From Lactobacillus sp. (GTDB taxonomy: Bacteria > Bacillota > Bacilli > Lactobacillales > Lactobacillaceae), in assembly GCA_022651245.1 (NCBI GenBank), contig JALCQM010000008.1, positions 1 through 64,000 of the forward strand: a stretch of 64,000 bases of DNA, given 5' to 3'. Below, in pieces: positions 1-9,053 of this stretch (position 1 is its first letter; the number at the start of each line of letters is the position of its first letter). The position numbers and the translations under genes were made by a program. The notes beneath the pieces were generated by a model. That model did not search any database. It was not told the origin of the DNA and was given only the letters and a program-made list of their open reading frames with translations.

Positions 1-2
1 CT

Positions 3-65
3 CTTTCAAATCTGGGTGCCGCGGCGCTTTTGTTTATTTTACTAGGTCTTATGGCGCCGGCCTAA
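3..65 (+). CDS. C-terminal end of an unidentified membrane protein (partial)
   Basis: Only the last 20 codons are inside the window, ending at TAA 63-65. The peptide reads LSNLGAAALLFILLGLMAPA, which is strongly hydrophobic and looks like a final transmembrane helix with a very short tail. It converges on the YidC-type gene, leaving only five bases between the stop codons. Nothing in this fragment identifies the family. The frame was chosen because the other two forward frames give no comparable hydrophobic reading to a stop. Confidence 0.45.
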   Translation, partial: LSNLGAAALLFILLGLMAPA

Positions 66-70
66 GCAGG

Positions 71-1030
71 TTATTTATGGCGTTGTTGCTTCCCGGCGTT
101 GCGATTACGCTTGGTCACACCTGGTCGTGCTGGATTGAGTGGTGCGCTTGGTGTCGTTGCGGCAGTAGGGGCGGCTTCGAAAGTATGTTCATCAACGACG
201 ACCACAGGAGGATTATTCTTGAGTTCTTCGTCCATCTTTTTGCGGATGTTCGGTGTGATGACGTAGGTGACGATGATTTGCTGGATCAAGATGATGACCC
301 CGCCTGCGAGGAAGTACAGGCCTAAACCGGCGTTATACATCAAACAGAACCAAAACGTCATGATCGGAGAGATCAAAGCGCTTGTTTGCATCGCCTTACG
401 TTGCTCAGGCGCCACGCCTTGCAACATGATCCAGCTTTGAATTAAGTATAGGATCGTTGCGCTGATGGTAATGATCAAACTTGAGTGGCCAAGCTGGATG
501 CCAAAGAATGTGCTTTTAGAAATCTCTGGTGAGTAAGCGACCGCTTGGTATAACCCTGAGAAGATCGGTAGCTGAATCAACAGTGTCAAACAGCCCATCG
601 ATGGAATCATGCTCGTGCCATTTTTCTTGTAGACTTCTTGCATGAGCTGATTCAGATGCATGGTTTCTTCTTGGCTAATACCAGGCTTCTTCATTTGCTT
701 TTGGATGATGTCCAGTTGTGGCTTGAGGATCTTCATCTTTTCTTGAGAAGTGGTCATGTTACGCTGCTGGTTAAGCATTGCAGGTAGTAAGACTAAGCGC
801 ACAACTAGCGTGATCAAGAGGATCGCGATCCCGTAGCCGTTGGTGGTGCTGCCGACCATACCGGCGATCCATTCCATGACGTGTTGCAGGGGTTTGCCGA
901 TAATATTGTAAAAAGCCCCGAAGAATCCTGTTGGGGGTTTTAGTTGTGTCGTTGACTTATGGCACGCACTCAAAAGCAAAGCGAGAGTTGTGATCCCGCC
1001 AAGGGTGGCCCATTTTTTTATTCTATGCAT
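71..1030 (-). CDS. yidC: YidC/Oxa1-family membrane protein insertase (lipoprotein type)
   Basis: The 319-residue product inserts and folds membrane proteins, alone or with SecYEG. The N-terminus carries a lipoprotein signal with lipobox LLLSAC at about residues 18-23, so Cys23 is the expected lipidated residue, typical of Gram-positive YidC. The body has the family pattern: a long first helix (about 66-90), a charged cytoplasmic hairpin (about 95-140), then four further hydrophobic segments. The tail is very basic (ends KQQRHK), as in ribosome-contacting YidC2-like paralogues. The gene is followed on the same strand by nothing obvious and is preceded at 57 bases by acylphosphatase, so the two may be co-transcribed. 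Family assignment is secure; which paralogue it is remains an inference. Confidence 0.93.
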   Translation of the reverse strand: MHRIKKWATLGGITTLALLLSACHKSTTQLKPPTGFFGAFYNIIGKPLQHVMEWIAGMVGSTTNGYGIAILLITLVVRLVLLPAMLNQQRNMTTSQEKMKILKPQLDIIQKQMKKPGISQEETMHLNQLMQEVYKKNGTSMIPSMGCLTLLIQLPIFSGLYQAVAYSPEISKSTFFGIQLGHSSLIITISATILYLIQSWIMLQGVAPEQRKAMQTSALISPIMTFWFCLMYNAGLGLYFLAGGVIILIQQIIVTYVITPNIRKKMDEELKNNPPVVVVDEHTFEAAPTAATTPSAPLNPARPGVTKRNRNAGKQQRHK

Positions 1031-1087
1031 GTTGTCTGTCCCTTCATCTCGTACTGAAAATAACTATACTTGAAGGAACACAGGCTT

Positions 1088-1369
1088 TCAACCGGTAACC
1101 CGAAAGTCGTCATATGGGAAATCTTTGGTCAAAACGTGTTCTTCGTAGGTGGCAACGCGACCGCTAGGGGTCGGACTGGCTTTGATCGCGGCGGCAAACT
1201 TTGCCATCGCTAGCACCTCCCCTTTGGCCTCAATGTAAACAGAACCGTCAAAACGATTTTGAACGTAACCTGTAATCTTCAATTGGTCGGCAACCATTTT
1301 GGTCATCCACCGAAACCCGACACCTTGAACGCGACCGGTGACCCGCATTGATTTTGCAATTTCTGCCAT
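1088..1369 (-). CDS. acyP: Acylphosphatase
   Basis: A 93-residue acylphosphatase that hydrolyses acyl phosphates such as acetyl phosphate or carbamoyl phosphate. The signature GRVQGVGFRWMT lies at about residues 12-23, with the catalytic Arg in GVGFR, and the conserved Asn of the family in GYVQNRFDGSV. Length matches the family (about 90). A start five codons further upstream would be TTG inside the Shine-Dalgarno; the ATG at 1369 sits 8 bases after GGAGG and is preferred. The gene is divergent from the SpoU-type methylase and precedes yidC on the same strand. Confidence 0.93.
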   Translation of the reverse strand: MAEIAKSMRVTGRVQGVGFRWMTKMVADQLKITGYVQNRFDGSVYIEAKGEVLAMAKFAAAIKASPTPSGRVATYEEHVLTKDFPYDDFRVTG

Positions 1370-1465
1370 GAATAATTCCTCCAAGGCTATTTTATCACAG
1401 TCACCAGCCGTGGTGTCGGTCGCGGAATACTGCTATACTCATAAAGAAACTATAGGGGGATTAAC

Positions 1466-2224
1466 ATGGAATACATTGCATCACCAAAAAACGAGCATAT
1501 CAAGGCGGCTAAAAAGTTAACGGTCAAAAAATATCAAAAGCAAGGAGACGCCTACCTATTAGAAGGCTGGCACCTGGTCGAAGAGGCGCTCAAAGCCGAT
1601 CAGCAGCCGCGGCGCATTTATGCGACGAACAAATTCTTAGAAGAGCGGGCGTTGCGACCATATTACGAGCAAATCACTGAAATTAGTCCTGAAGTCGCGA
1701 AACATCTCAGTGAAACGCCGACACCACAAGGCATTTTCGCGGTCATGCCGCGAGTTTTAGGCACACTTCCAGAAAAAGCGGCAGGCGCTTATTTATTACT
1801 AGATGGCATCCAAGATCCCGGTAACGTTGGGACTTTGGTTCGGACGGCGGATGCTGCAGGGATCCAGCAGGTCGTTTTTGGCGAAGGCACAGCCGACGCC
1901 TTTAATCCAAAAGTTCTGCGCGCCATGCAAGGCAGCCAGTTTCATGTCAACATCACGACAACGGCTTTAGGGCCGGTAGTGGCGCAATTACAAGCAGCTA
2001 ATGTCCCGGTATACGGGACGGAATTAAATGTGAATGCGAAGTCATATCGGGAGATCCAGCCGACCGCGCATTTTGGCCTGATCGTCGGCAATGAAGGCAA
2101 CGGGATGTCAACGGCGCTTCTAGAGCGCACAGATGTGAACTTGTACATCCCGATCCGCGGTGACGCGGAATCTTTGAACGTTGCGATCGCAGCGGCAGTG
2201 GTCATGTTCCATTTGACGGCCTAA
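1466..2224 (+). CDS. TrmH/SpoU-family RNA 2'-O-methyltransferase
   Basis: A 252-residue SPOUT-class methyltransferase using S-adenosylmethionine to methylate ribose 2'-OH, most likely in 23S rRNA. The N-terminal part (about 1-95) is the substrate-binding SpoU_sub_bind domain. The C-terminal knot domain shows DGIQDPGNVGTLVRTADA (motif 1), VGNEGNGM (motif 2) and IPIRGDAESLNVAIAAAV (motif 3), all intact. It starts at ATG after a GGGGA site and is a single gene, divergent from acylphosphatase. Homologues next to pheST and acylphosphatase are usual in lactobacilli. The exact target nucleotide cannot be told from sequence. Confidence 0.92.
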   Translation: MEYIASPKNEHIKAAKKLTVKKYQKQGDAYLLEGWHLVEEALKADQQPRRIYATNKFLEERALRPYYEQITEISPEVAKHLSETPTPQGIFAVMPRVLGTLPEKAAGAYLLLDGIQDPGNVGTLVRTADAAGIQQVVFGEGTADAFNPKVLRAMQGSQFHVNITTTALGPVVAQLQAANVPVYGTELNVNAKSYREIQPTAHFGLIVGNEGNGMSTALLERTDVNLYIPIRGDAESLNVAIAAAVVMFHLTA

Positions 2225-2282
2225 CCGCTGGCAACAAGCAAATTAAGAATCTTTAAACCATATGCGCAAGTGGGCCTAAGGC

Positions 2283-2291
2283 TGTTATAAT
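2283..2291 (+). promoter_or_regulatory. Extended -10 promoter of the HD hydrolase gene
   Basis: TGTTATAAT gives a perfect TATAAT with an upstream TGn, 43 bases before the ATG at 2334. No good -35 is present, which is tolerable for an extended -10 promoter. Confidence 0.55.
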
Positions 2292-2333
2292 ATAGGTGTG
2301 TTGAACGATAACCGCATATGAAGGGGACTTTGA

Positions 2334-2834
2334 ATGAGCACTAAGCGTGATTGGACCACCGACGCGGAGTATCTGGGTTATGTCAGTGACTTACTGGCAC
2401 AGCCGGCAGTACAAAAATTGGCCGACTATACCCAGCATCATTATTCCAACCGTTTGGAACATTGTATCAGCGTCTCTTACCAAAGCTATTTGCTTGGTAA
2501 GAAGTGGCATTTGAATGTTCGTGCACTCGCTCGAGCAGGTTTGTTGCATGATCTGTTCTATTATGACTGGCGGGTGACCAAGTTCGATCTCGGAACCCAC
2601 GCCTATATCCATCCGCGAATCGCTTTACGAAACGCGGAGAAGTTAACGGATTTGACCCCAATGGAAAAAGACATTATCGTCAAGCATATGTGGGGGGCGA
2701 CGACGGCTTTACCGAAATATAAGGAAAGCTTCGTGGTGTCCTTAGTTGATGATTATGCTGCGATGGATGAAGTCTTAGTTCCTTGGCTCCAAAAGGTGCG
2801 TCATCCTTTCCGGTACCATTTAGAACGATCATAA
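2334..2834 (+). CDS. HD-domain hydrolase
   Basis: A 166-residue protein of the HD metal-dependent phosphohydrolase superfamily. The expected metal ligands are visible: a His in NRLEHCISVSYQSY (about residue 43), the HD pair in GLLHDLFYYDW (about 71-72), further His residues in HPRIA and VKHMWG, and a terminal Asp in SLVDDYAAM. This arrangement fits small bacterial HD enzymes acting on nucleotides or other phosphate esters, but the substrate is not evident. It has its own extended -10 promoter and a good terminator, so it is monocistronic. Confidence 0.85.
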   Translation: MSTKRDWTTDAEYLGYVSDLLAQPAVQKLADYTQHHYSNRLEHCISVSYQSYLLGKKWHLNVRALARAGLLHDLFYYDWRVTKFDLGTHAYIHPRIALRNAEKLTDLTPMEKDIIVKHMWGATTALPKYKESFVVSLVDDYAAMDEVLVPWLQKVRHPFRYHLERS

Positions 2835-2843
2835 TTAGTCGGA

Positions 2844-2872
2844 GGCGTGTGGCTTTTGCCACGCGCCTTTTT
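2844..2872 (+). terminator. Intrinsic terminator after the HD hydrolase
   Basis: A 10-bp stem (GGCGTGTGGC with GCCACGCGCC, one G-T pair), TTTT loop, then TTTTT, ten bases after the stop codon. Confidence 0.85.
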
Positions 2873-2981
2873 AAGTGCTACCGCTTGCTTGGCGAGTGTG
2901 TTCGAGAGTGGTTGCAATTTAAGGCCAAAGCGTTATACTGATACTATATATTTGTAAGTGAGGCTTTATGAGGTGACTAAT

Positions 2982-3344
2982 ATGACAGCGACTGTAGTAG
3001 CAACCAGTAATTGTACCGAAGAACGCTTAGCATTGTGTCCGAAGTTTACGCAGACATTCAAGATTTTGGGAAAGAAGTGGAACGGCTTAATTCTCGAGGT
3101 TTTGTTGCAAAACGGGCCGTCGCGCTTCAAGGATGTTGCCGGTACGATCACGAAATGCTCTGATCGTGTCTTGGTAGAACGGCTGAAAGAGCTGGAAGCA
3201 GAAGGTTTGGTCGATCGGCGGACACATACCGACTCGGCTTTGATCGAGTACGTGTTGACAGCCAAAGGTGAGGCATTGGCGCCTGTGATGGCAGCTGCGC
3301 ATACTTGGGGCGATGCTTGGCTGACAGATCAAGAATGTGAATAA
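2982..3344 (+). CDS. HxlR-family transcriptional regulator
   Basis: A 120-residue winged-helix regulator of the HxlR/YodB class. The family core FKILGKKWNGLILEVLLQNGPSRFKDV is near residues 25-50 and the recognition segment CSDRVLVERLKELEAEGLVDR follows. Cysteines at positions 11 and 19 lie ahead of the winged helix; Cys19 occupies the place of the conserved N-terminal redox-sensing cysteine of this family, so thiol or electrophile sensing is plausible. ATG 2982 lies just after AGGTG and is chosen over a GTG eight codons upstream. The gene is monocistronic with a strong terminator, and no obvious target oxidoreductase lies beside it. Confidence 0.88.
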   Translation: MTATVVATSNCTEERLALCPKFTQTFKILGKKWNGLILEVLLQNGPSRFKDVAGTITKCSDRVLVERLKELEAEGLVDRRTHTDSALIEYVLTAKGEALAPVMAAAHTWGDAWLTDQECE

Positions 3345-3352
3345 CGTCTGCG

Positions 3353-3384
3353 ACGGTTCGCCCTTGACGAACCGTTTTTTTTTT
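3353..3384 (+). terminator. Intrinsic terminator of the HxlR gene
   Basis: ACGGTTCG pairs with CGAACCGT around a 7-base loop and is followed by an uninterrupted run of about ten T residues. Confidence 0.9.
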
Positions 3385-3441
3385 GCTAGCCTAAGTTCAA
3401 CTAAACAAATCAAATACTGTGAGAAAAGCGCAAGCCGGCGG

Positions 3442-3635
3442 ACTAGTCAGGGAACAGCACTCAGCGACTGAGAGGTGCTGATAGGATTAAGGCTCGTATT
3501 CACTTTTTGAGTAGACGATCGTAAGGTCGCTCCGGTACTGCCGTTAAGTTGTTGAGTTGTTTTGCCTATGTCATAGGCATTGAACAAGGGTGGTACCGCG
3601 ATGCTTCGTCCCTTTTTAGGGATGGGGCTTTTTTT
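3442..3635 (+). promoter_or_regulatory. T-box riboswitch (tRNA-Phe) controlling pheST
   Basis: The conserved T-box sequence AAGGGTGGTACCGCG is at 3586-3600, immediately followed by a terminator hairpin (GCTTCGTCCC pairing with GGGATGGGGC, 3603-3628) and seven Ts to 3635. Stem I begins near 3442. The candidate specifier is TTC at 3499-3501, a Phe codon followed by A, which agrees with the downstream phenylalanyl-tRNA synthetase genes. Uncharged tRNA-Phe is expected to pair with specifier and T-box and prevent termination. Confidence 0.93.
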
Positions 3636-3675
3636 GTGCCACTGAATTGAGAGACGCATAAAGGGAGGATTCCAA

Positions 3676-4722
3676 ATGGATCTCAAGTCTAAGTTGGAAG
3701 AATTATTCGAACAGAATCAAGCGAAGATCAAAGGCCTCAAAGACCTTGATCAATTGAATCAAACGCGCGTAGAACTGTTAGGTAAAAAAGGGCCAATCAC
3801 CGAAGTTTTGCGGGGAATGAAAGATCTTGACGCCAGTGAACGGCCAAAGGTCGGCGCGTTCGCCAACAAGATCAAAGATGACTTGCAAGGCGCCATCCAA
3901 GAGCGTAAACATACCTTGGAACAAGCTGTGATCAACCAGAAGCTGGCTGAAGAAACGATCGACGTCACGCTACCAGGCGATGCGGTCGTTTCAGGAACAC
4001 CGCATATTTTGGCGCAGATCATGGATGATATCGAAGAATTCTTTATCGGCCAAGGGTACCAAGTGATCGATGGACCAGAAGTTGAAGAAGACCACTACAA
4101 TTTTGAAATGCTCAATATTCCCAAGAACCATCCTGCCCGGGATATGCAAGACACGTTTTATATTGACGACCAGCTGTTGATGCGGTCGCAAACGAGCCCT
4201 GTCCAGGCGCGGACGCTGGAAGTGCACGACTTTTCCAAGGGGCCGCTGAAGATGATCTCACCAGGACGCGTTTACCGTCGTGATACGGATGACGCCACGC
4301 ATTCGCACCAGTTCCATCAGGTGGAAGGTCTGGTCATTGATCGGCATATTACGATGGCTGACTTGAAAGGCACCTTGTTGGCCTTGGCACAACATGTCTT
4401 CGGGGCTGATCGGAAGATTCGGTTGCGGCCAAGCTTCTTCCCATTCACGGAGCCTTCAGTCGAGGTTGATGTTTCCTGCTTCCGGTGTAACGGGGCAGGT
4501 TGTGCGATCTGCAAGTATTCGGGTTGGATCGAAGTGTTAGGCGCTGGGATGGTGCATCCCAACGTCTTGAATGCGGCAGGCGTCGACGCAACTGTTTACG
4601 GCGGGTTTGCCTTTGGCTTGGGACCTGATCGGTTTGCAATGTTGAAATACGGGATCGATGACATTCGCAGCTTTTATCAAGGGGACCAGCGCTTCTTGTC
4701 TCAGTTCCAGCAGGAGGGTTAA
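3676..4722 (+). CDS. pheS: Phenylalanyl-tRNA synthetase alpha subunit
   Basis: The 348-residue catalytic subunit of the alpha2-beta2 PheRS, charging tRNA-Phe. An N-terminal coiled-coil (about 1-95) contacts tRNA. The class II core follows with motif 2 near [19 protein letters not shown] (about 198-216) and motif 3 in [18 protein letters not shown]. The phenylalanine pocket segment [17 protein letters not shown] is intact. Length is normal (about 340-350). ATG 3676 follows GGGAGG, and pheT starts five bases after the stop, so the pair forms an operon under T-box control. Confidence 0.98.
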   Translation: MDLKSKLEELFEQNQAKIKGLKDLDQLNQTRVELLGKKGPITEVLRGMKDLDASERPKVGAFANKIKDDLQGAIQERKHTLEQAVINQKLAEETIDVTLPGDAVVSGTPHILAQIMDDIEEFFIGQGYQVIDGPEVEEDHYNFEMLNIPKNHPARDMQDTFYIDDQLLMRSQTSPVQARTLEVHDFSKGPLKMISPGRVYRRDTDDATHSHQFHQVEGLVIDRHITMADLKGTLLALAQHVFGADRKIRLRPSFFPFTEPSVEVDVSCFRCNGAGCAICKYSGWIEVLGAGMVHPNVLNAAGVDATVYGGFAFGLGPDRFAMLKYGIDDIRSFYQGDQRFLSQFQQEG

Positions 4723-4727
4723 TCAAC

Positions 4728-7139
4728 ATGAACGTATCATATGAATGGTTAAAAGAGTTAGTCGACGTGCCCGTTGACGCGGATACGCTAGGAGAAAAAG
4801 TTTCGCGAACTGGGATTGAAGTCGATAGTGTGACGCACCCGGATACTGGCTTAAAGAAGATCGTGATCGGGAAGGTCGTCGAATTACGAGAACATCCGGA
4901 TTCTGATCACCTGCACATTGCCCAAGTCGACACAGGCGATGACGACTTGCGGCAAATTGTTTGCGGGGCGCCTAATATTGCGGCTGGCCAAACGGTGATT
5001 GTTGCCTTGCCCGGCGCGCGAATTGGGGATAACGTCAAGATCAAGCGTAGCAAAATGCGTGGTGAAGTCTCCGAGGGGATGATCTGTGCGTTGCAAGAAT
5101 TAGGCTTTTCGGATTCGATTGCGCCTAAGGCCTATGCGGATGGTATCTACGTGTTCAACGAACCCCTGACGCCTGGCAGTGATGCTTTGGCCGCGCTAGG
5201 CATGCATGATGCCATTTTAGATTTTGAAATCACACCCAATCGAGCAGACGCCTTGGGCATGCGCGGGGTGGCTTGGGAAGTCGGCGCCACCTACGGAGAG
5301 CGTCCACATTTTGACGATCAACCAGTCGTTGAAGGTGATACCCCCATCACCAGTTTATTGTCCGCCAGTGTGACCGATGCAACAGATGCCCCAAGTTACC
5401 AAATGCGCATCGTCCAAGGGGTCAAAATTCAAGACAGTCCGCTGTGGCTACAACGGCGGCTATGGAATGCTGGTGTGCGGCCGATCAATAATATTGTCGA
5501 CATCACCAACCTAATCATGTTGGGTTACGGCCAGCCACTCCACGCATTTGATTATGATAAGTTAGCAAACAAGCAGATCGTTGTTCGCCGGGCGCAGGCG
5601 AAGGAATTGTTGACCACGTTAGATGGCAATGACCATGAGCTGGATCCTGAAGATATCGTGATCACAGATGGTGAAAAGCCGGTTGCTTTAGCTGGTGTCA
5701 TGGGCGGCTTGAACTCTGAGATCACCCCTGAGACGGTCAACGTCGTGATCGAAGCGGCTAGTTTTGCGCCAGTCAATATCCGCAAGACGGCATTGAAGTA
5801 CAACCTTCGCTCTCAAGCCTCATCCCGGTTTGAAAAAGGGATCGATGTGGCTAGCATCAACTTGGCGTTAGATGAAGCGGCGCGTTTAATGGCCGATCTT
5901 GGTGACGGGACGGTCGCTAAAGGCCACCTCAGTGCGTCGGCCATTGTTCCTGAACCGGTGGTTGTGCCAATCACGTTGGCACGGATCAACCATGTGCTAG
6001 GGACCGCGTTGAGCAGTACAACCGTGGCTGCTTTGTTTGACCGGTTAGGCTTTGGGGTCGAGGTGGATGATGACACCTTTAGCGTTTCAATCCCGCCACG
6101 CCGCTGGGATATCCACATTGATTCTGACCTGATCGAAGAAGTGGCGCGTCTGTACGGGTACGACAACCTGCCAAGTACGCTGCCAACGACGACGATGACG
6201 ATCGGTCAATTCACCCCTAAGCAAAAACGGCTGCGGCGCACCCGACAGCTACTCGAAGGGTTGGGGTTGAGCCAGGTGATTACGTACAGCCTGACAAGCG
6301 TGGACGAGGCGAGTCAGTTCACCTTGAGTCCTGCCGCTGGGACCCAAGTCGCCTTCCCAATGACGCAAGACCACGCCAAATTACGCGAAAACCTGATTGC
6401 GGGGTTGATCAACGCCGAAAAGTATAACGTGGCGCGGCAACAAGTTGATCTGGCGCTCTACGAACAAGGACGGGTTTTCCCACGGACCCAGGGCCATTCT
6501 CGTCCTGAAGAAAAAGAATACGCGGCTGGCTTGTTTACGGGGAACTTGACCAATAAGAACTGGCATCAAGCCGCTCGTGCCGTTGACTTTTACTATGTCA
6601 AAGGGGTCGTTGAGCAGTTATTGCGGGATTATCGTTTGGCCACACCGGTTCACTACGAGGCAATTCGCGATAGTCAAGACCTTCATCCTGGGCAAAGTGC
6701 CAAGCTGGTGTTAGGCGAGCAGACGATCGGGTTGATCGGGCGCTTACACCCAGCGTATGAACACGCTGCTGGGTTGCCCCAAACGTATGTCTTTGAACTG
6801 GATCTTGAGGCTTTGATGCAGGCGCCGCGGACCGAAATGGCCGCCAAGCCGGCACCGAAATTCCCTTCTGTGACGCGTGATGTGGCGATCCTGGTCGCCC
6901 AAACGGTTGAAAATGCCGCAGTTGAGGCCGTGATCACGGCTAACGGGGGGAAGTTCTTACGGGACGTGACCCTGTTTGATGTTTATGCAGGTAAGAATAT
7001 TGCCAATCATCAAAAGAGTTTGGCGTACACGCTGACTTATCGACGCGATGACCAGACACTGACTGAAGAAGAGGTCAACACCGCTTTTGCTAAGGTCACG
7101 ACCGCATTAGAAGAACAGCTTGGGGCCACGATTCGCTGA
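4728..7139 (+). CDS. pheT: Phenylalanyl-tRNA synthetase beta subunit
   Basis: The 803-residue beta subunit carries the tRNA-binding EMAP/OB domain (about 40-150), the B3/B4 editing domain that hydrolyses Tyr-tRNA-Phe (about 210-390), the B5 domain (about 400-480) and the C-terminal anticodon-binding FDX-ACB domain (about 705-803, beginning near APKFPSVTRDVAILV). Length is typical for Firmicutes. It follows pheS by five bases with a good ribosome-binding site and ends at a terminator a few bases downstream. Confidence 0.98.
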   Translation: MNVSYEWLKELVDVPVDADTLGEKVSRTGIEVDSVTHPDTGLKKIVIGKVVELREHPDSDHLHIAQVDTGDDDLRQIVCGAPNIAAGQTVIVALPGARIGDNVKIKRSKMRGEVSEGMICALQELGFSDSIAPKAYADGIYVFNEPLTPGSDALAALGMHDAILDFEITPNRADALGMRGVAWEVGATYGERPHFDDQPVVEGDTPITSLLSASVTDATDAPSYQMRIVQGVKIQDSPLWLQRRLWNAGVRPINNIVDITNLIMLGYGQPLHAFDYDKLANKQIVVRRAQAKELLTTLDGNDHELDPEDIVITDGEKPVALAGVMGGLNSEITPETVNVVIEAASFAPVNIRKTALKYNLRSQASSRFEKGIDVASINLALDEAARLMADLGDGTVAKGHLSASAIVPEPVVVPITLARINHVLGTALSSTTVAALFDRLGFGVEVDDDTFSVSIPPRRWDIHIDSDLIEEVARLYGYDNLPSTLPTTTMTIGQFTPKQKRLRRTRQLLEGLGLSQVITYSLTSVDEASQFTLSPAAGTQVAFPMTQDHAKLRENLIAGLINAEKYNVARQQVDLALYEQGRVFPRTQGHSRPEEKEYAAGLFTGNLTNKNWHQAARAVDFYYVKGVVEQLLRDYRLATPVHYEAIRDSQDLHPGQSAKLVLGEQTIGLIGRLHPAYEHAAGLPQTYVFELDLEALMQAPRTEMAAKPAPKFPSVTRDVAILVAQTVENAAVEAVITANGGKFLRDVTLFDVYAGKNIANHQKSLAYTLTYRRDDQTLTEEEVNTAFAKVTTALEEQLGATIR

Positions 7140-7144
7140 TCATG

Positions 7145-7172
7145 AACCTGTCGCTTTTTGCGGCAGGTTTTT
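7145..7172 (+). terminator. Intrinsic terminator of pheST
   Basis: AACCTGTCGC pairs with GCGGCAGGTT (one G-T pair) around TTTTT and runs into a short T tract. It separates pheT from mltG and also argues that mltG does not begin upstream of it. Confidence 0.8.
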
Positions 7173-7207
7173 GTATACTAAAAGCAGTATGTGTCAGCAG
7201 GAGGATA

Positions 7208-8344
7208 ATGTTGAGTAAGTTAGATACACGCAAAAAGGCCTTGCACACGGCGGAAAAGCAGGCGGTCAACCGCATCGTGGCTTGGGTGGTTGGGATCGTC
7301 ATCACCGTATTGGTGATCGTCGCGTTCATGGGGTATCGGTATGTCCACCGGGCATTAGGGGCGGTAGATGCCAATGATAAACAATCGGTGACCGTGACGA
7401 TTCCTAATGGTGCGACAACCAAAGCGATCGGCACACGGTTAGAGAAAAAGGGTGTGATCAAAAGCGCCTTGGTCTTTAATTACTATGTCAAATTCCACAA
7501 TGTTTCTAACTTTCAAGCCGGTGATTATTCACTGACGAAAGCCGAGTCACTGCCTGCAATCATCCGCGTCTTACGTGGCGGTAGCGCAACGAGTGATTCG
7601 GCGGGGACCGTCTTGGTCAAAGAAGGGGTCACGGCAGAAACTGTCGCGGACTCTGTGGACCAGTTGAAGACCAAAGATTCGCAGTATACCAAAGCGAACT
7701 TCTTGAAGCTGTTAAAAGACGAGGCCTTTTTCGATCAGCTGAATAAGAAATATCCGCGACTGCTTAAGAGTGCTAAGGCGGCCAAAGGGGTGCGTTACCG
7801 CCTAGAAGGGTACTTATTCCCAGCCACCTATACGGTGACCAAAGGGGAAAGCCTCAAAGCACTGATCACGGCGATGGTTGCGAAGACAGACAGCGTGATG
7901 CAGAATTACTACGGTAGTCTGGGCAAACAAGGCTATTCTGTTCAAGAAGTGCTAACCTTAGCCAGTTTGGTCGAGCGTGAAGGGGTTTCTGCCACAGATC
8001 GGCGTACGATCGCCGGCGTCTTTTTAAACCGGATCGATGCTGGGATGCCACTGCAATCGGATATTTCTGTGATGTACGCCTTGAATACGCACAAGACGCA
8101 TTTAACGAACAAAGATACCAGCGTTGATTCCCCGTATAACTTGTACGTCCACACCGGGTATGGTCCGGGACCATTCAATTCGCCGAGTGAAACGGCGATC
8201 CGCGCGGTCCTTAGTCCGAAGGAACGCGATCGAGGTTACTTGTACTTCGTCGCTAACTTGAAGACTGGTGAGATCCTTTACGCCACCACCTTGGCACAGC
8301 ACGAACAAAATACCGCTAAGTTCTCTGCAGATAATGGCAATTGA
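7208..8344 (+). CDS. mltG: Endolytic murein transglycosylase MltG
   Basis: A membrane-anchored YceG/MltG-type enzyme (about 378 residues) that cuts nascent glycan strands near the membrane and helps set their length. One transmembrane helix lies near the N-terminus (about 25-47: WVVGIVITVLVIVAFMGY). A LysM-like region follows, then the catalytic YceG domain with the essential Glu in LASLVEREG and the conserved NRIDAGMPLQSD segment. The start is ATG 7208 or TTG 7211, both just after AGGAGG; the TTG has the better spacing. A reading starting at 7142 would run through the pheT terminator and is rejected. A TATACT at 7174-7179 could serve as the -10. Confidence 0.93.
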   Translation: MLSKLDTRKKALHTAEKQAVNRIVAWVVGIVITVLVIVAFMGYRYVHRALGAVDANDKQSVTVTIPNGATTKAIGTRLEKKGVIKSALVFNYYVKFHNVSNFQAGDYSLTKAESLPAIIRVLRGGSATSDSAGTVLVKEGVTAETVADSVDQLKTKDSQYTKANFLKLLKDEAFFDQLNKKYPRLLKSAKAAKGVRYRLEGYLFPATYTVTKGESLKALITAMVAKTDSVMQNYYGSLGKQGYSVQEVLTLASLVEREGVSATDRRTIAGVFLNRIDAGMPLQSDISVMYALNTHKTHLTNKDTSVDSPYNLYVHTGYGPGPFNSPSETAIRAVLSPKERDRGYLYFVANLKTGEILYATTLAQHEQNTAKFSADNGN

Positions 8345-8444
8345 TCGGGTTTTTTAAAACAATCAAAACCGCATGGCAGTGGCATTGAGGTGCCGAAAGT
8401 GGGCACTGGGTTGGCGGATATGCCACTAATCAGCGGGAAAAAAG

Positions 8445-8473
8445 TTGACAAGTTGCTTATATCTTCTTAACAT
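8445..8473 (+). promoter_or_regulatory. Promoter of greA
   Basis: TTGACA at 8445-8450, a 17-base spacer and TAACAT at 8468-8473, 45 bases before the greA ATG. This is close to the sigma-A consensus. Confidence 0.85.
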
Positions 8474-8517
8474 CGTAGTTTGAAGTCACATCTAAATCAT
8501 GGAATTGAGGGATTCAT

Positions 8518-8994
8518 ATGGCAGACAAAGTATACCCGATGACAGCAGCGGGTAGGCAAAAGCTGGAAGAAGAGTTAGAGACAATGAAAACCGTTAAGCG
8601 GCCGGAAGTGATCGAACGGATCAAGATCGCACGCGGTTTCGGTGACTTATCCGAAAACTCTGAGTACGAAAGCGCCAAGGATGAACAGTCACAATTGGAG
8701 TCGCGTATCGTGACGATTGAGACTCAGCTGCGCTATGCGCAAATCATTGATTCCAACGCGGTCGCGGCGGATGAAGTATCCTTAGGCAAGAAAGTGACGT
8801 TTGTCGAAGTCGGTGACGATGAGGAAGAAACGTACGAAATTGTTGGCGCAGCCGAAGCGGATGCGTTTAACGGCAAGATCTCTAACGATTCGCCGATCGC
8901 GCAAGGCTTAATCGGTAAAAAAGTGGGCGATGAAGTCGGCATCAGTACCCCTGGTGGCGAAATGCAGGTCAAGATCGTTAAGGTCGAAGGCTAA
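8518..8994 (+). CDS. greA: Transcription elongation factor GreA
   Basis: A 158-residue GreA that rescues backtracked RNA polymerase by stimulating transcript cleavage through the secondary channel. The N-terminal coiled-coil (about 1-78) holds the family segment [18 protein letters not shown] with the acidic tip residues Asp and Glu. The C-terminal FKBP-like domain (about 82-158) ends [14 protein letters not shown]. Length is standard. It has a near-consensus sigma-A promoter and a GAGGG ribosome-binding site, and stands alone. Confidence 0.98.
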   Translation: MADKVYPMTAAGRQKLEEELETMKTVKRPEVIERIKIARGFGDLSENSEYESAKDEQSQLESRIVTIETQLRYAQIIDSNAVAADEVSLGKKVTFVEVGDDEEETYEIVGAAEADAFNGKISNDSPIAQGLIGKKVGDEVGISTPGGEMQVKIVKVEG

Positions 8995-9053
8995 TTTAAC
9001 CAGAATCTGGGACAGCATTAAGCGCACGACGCGCCTTAAGGCAACGTCCTAAA

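Noticed and set aside
7142-7207. N-terminal extension of MltG
   Set aside because: It would start inside the pheST terminator and has no ribosome site; AGGAGG at 7199-7204 marks the later start.
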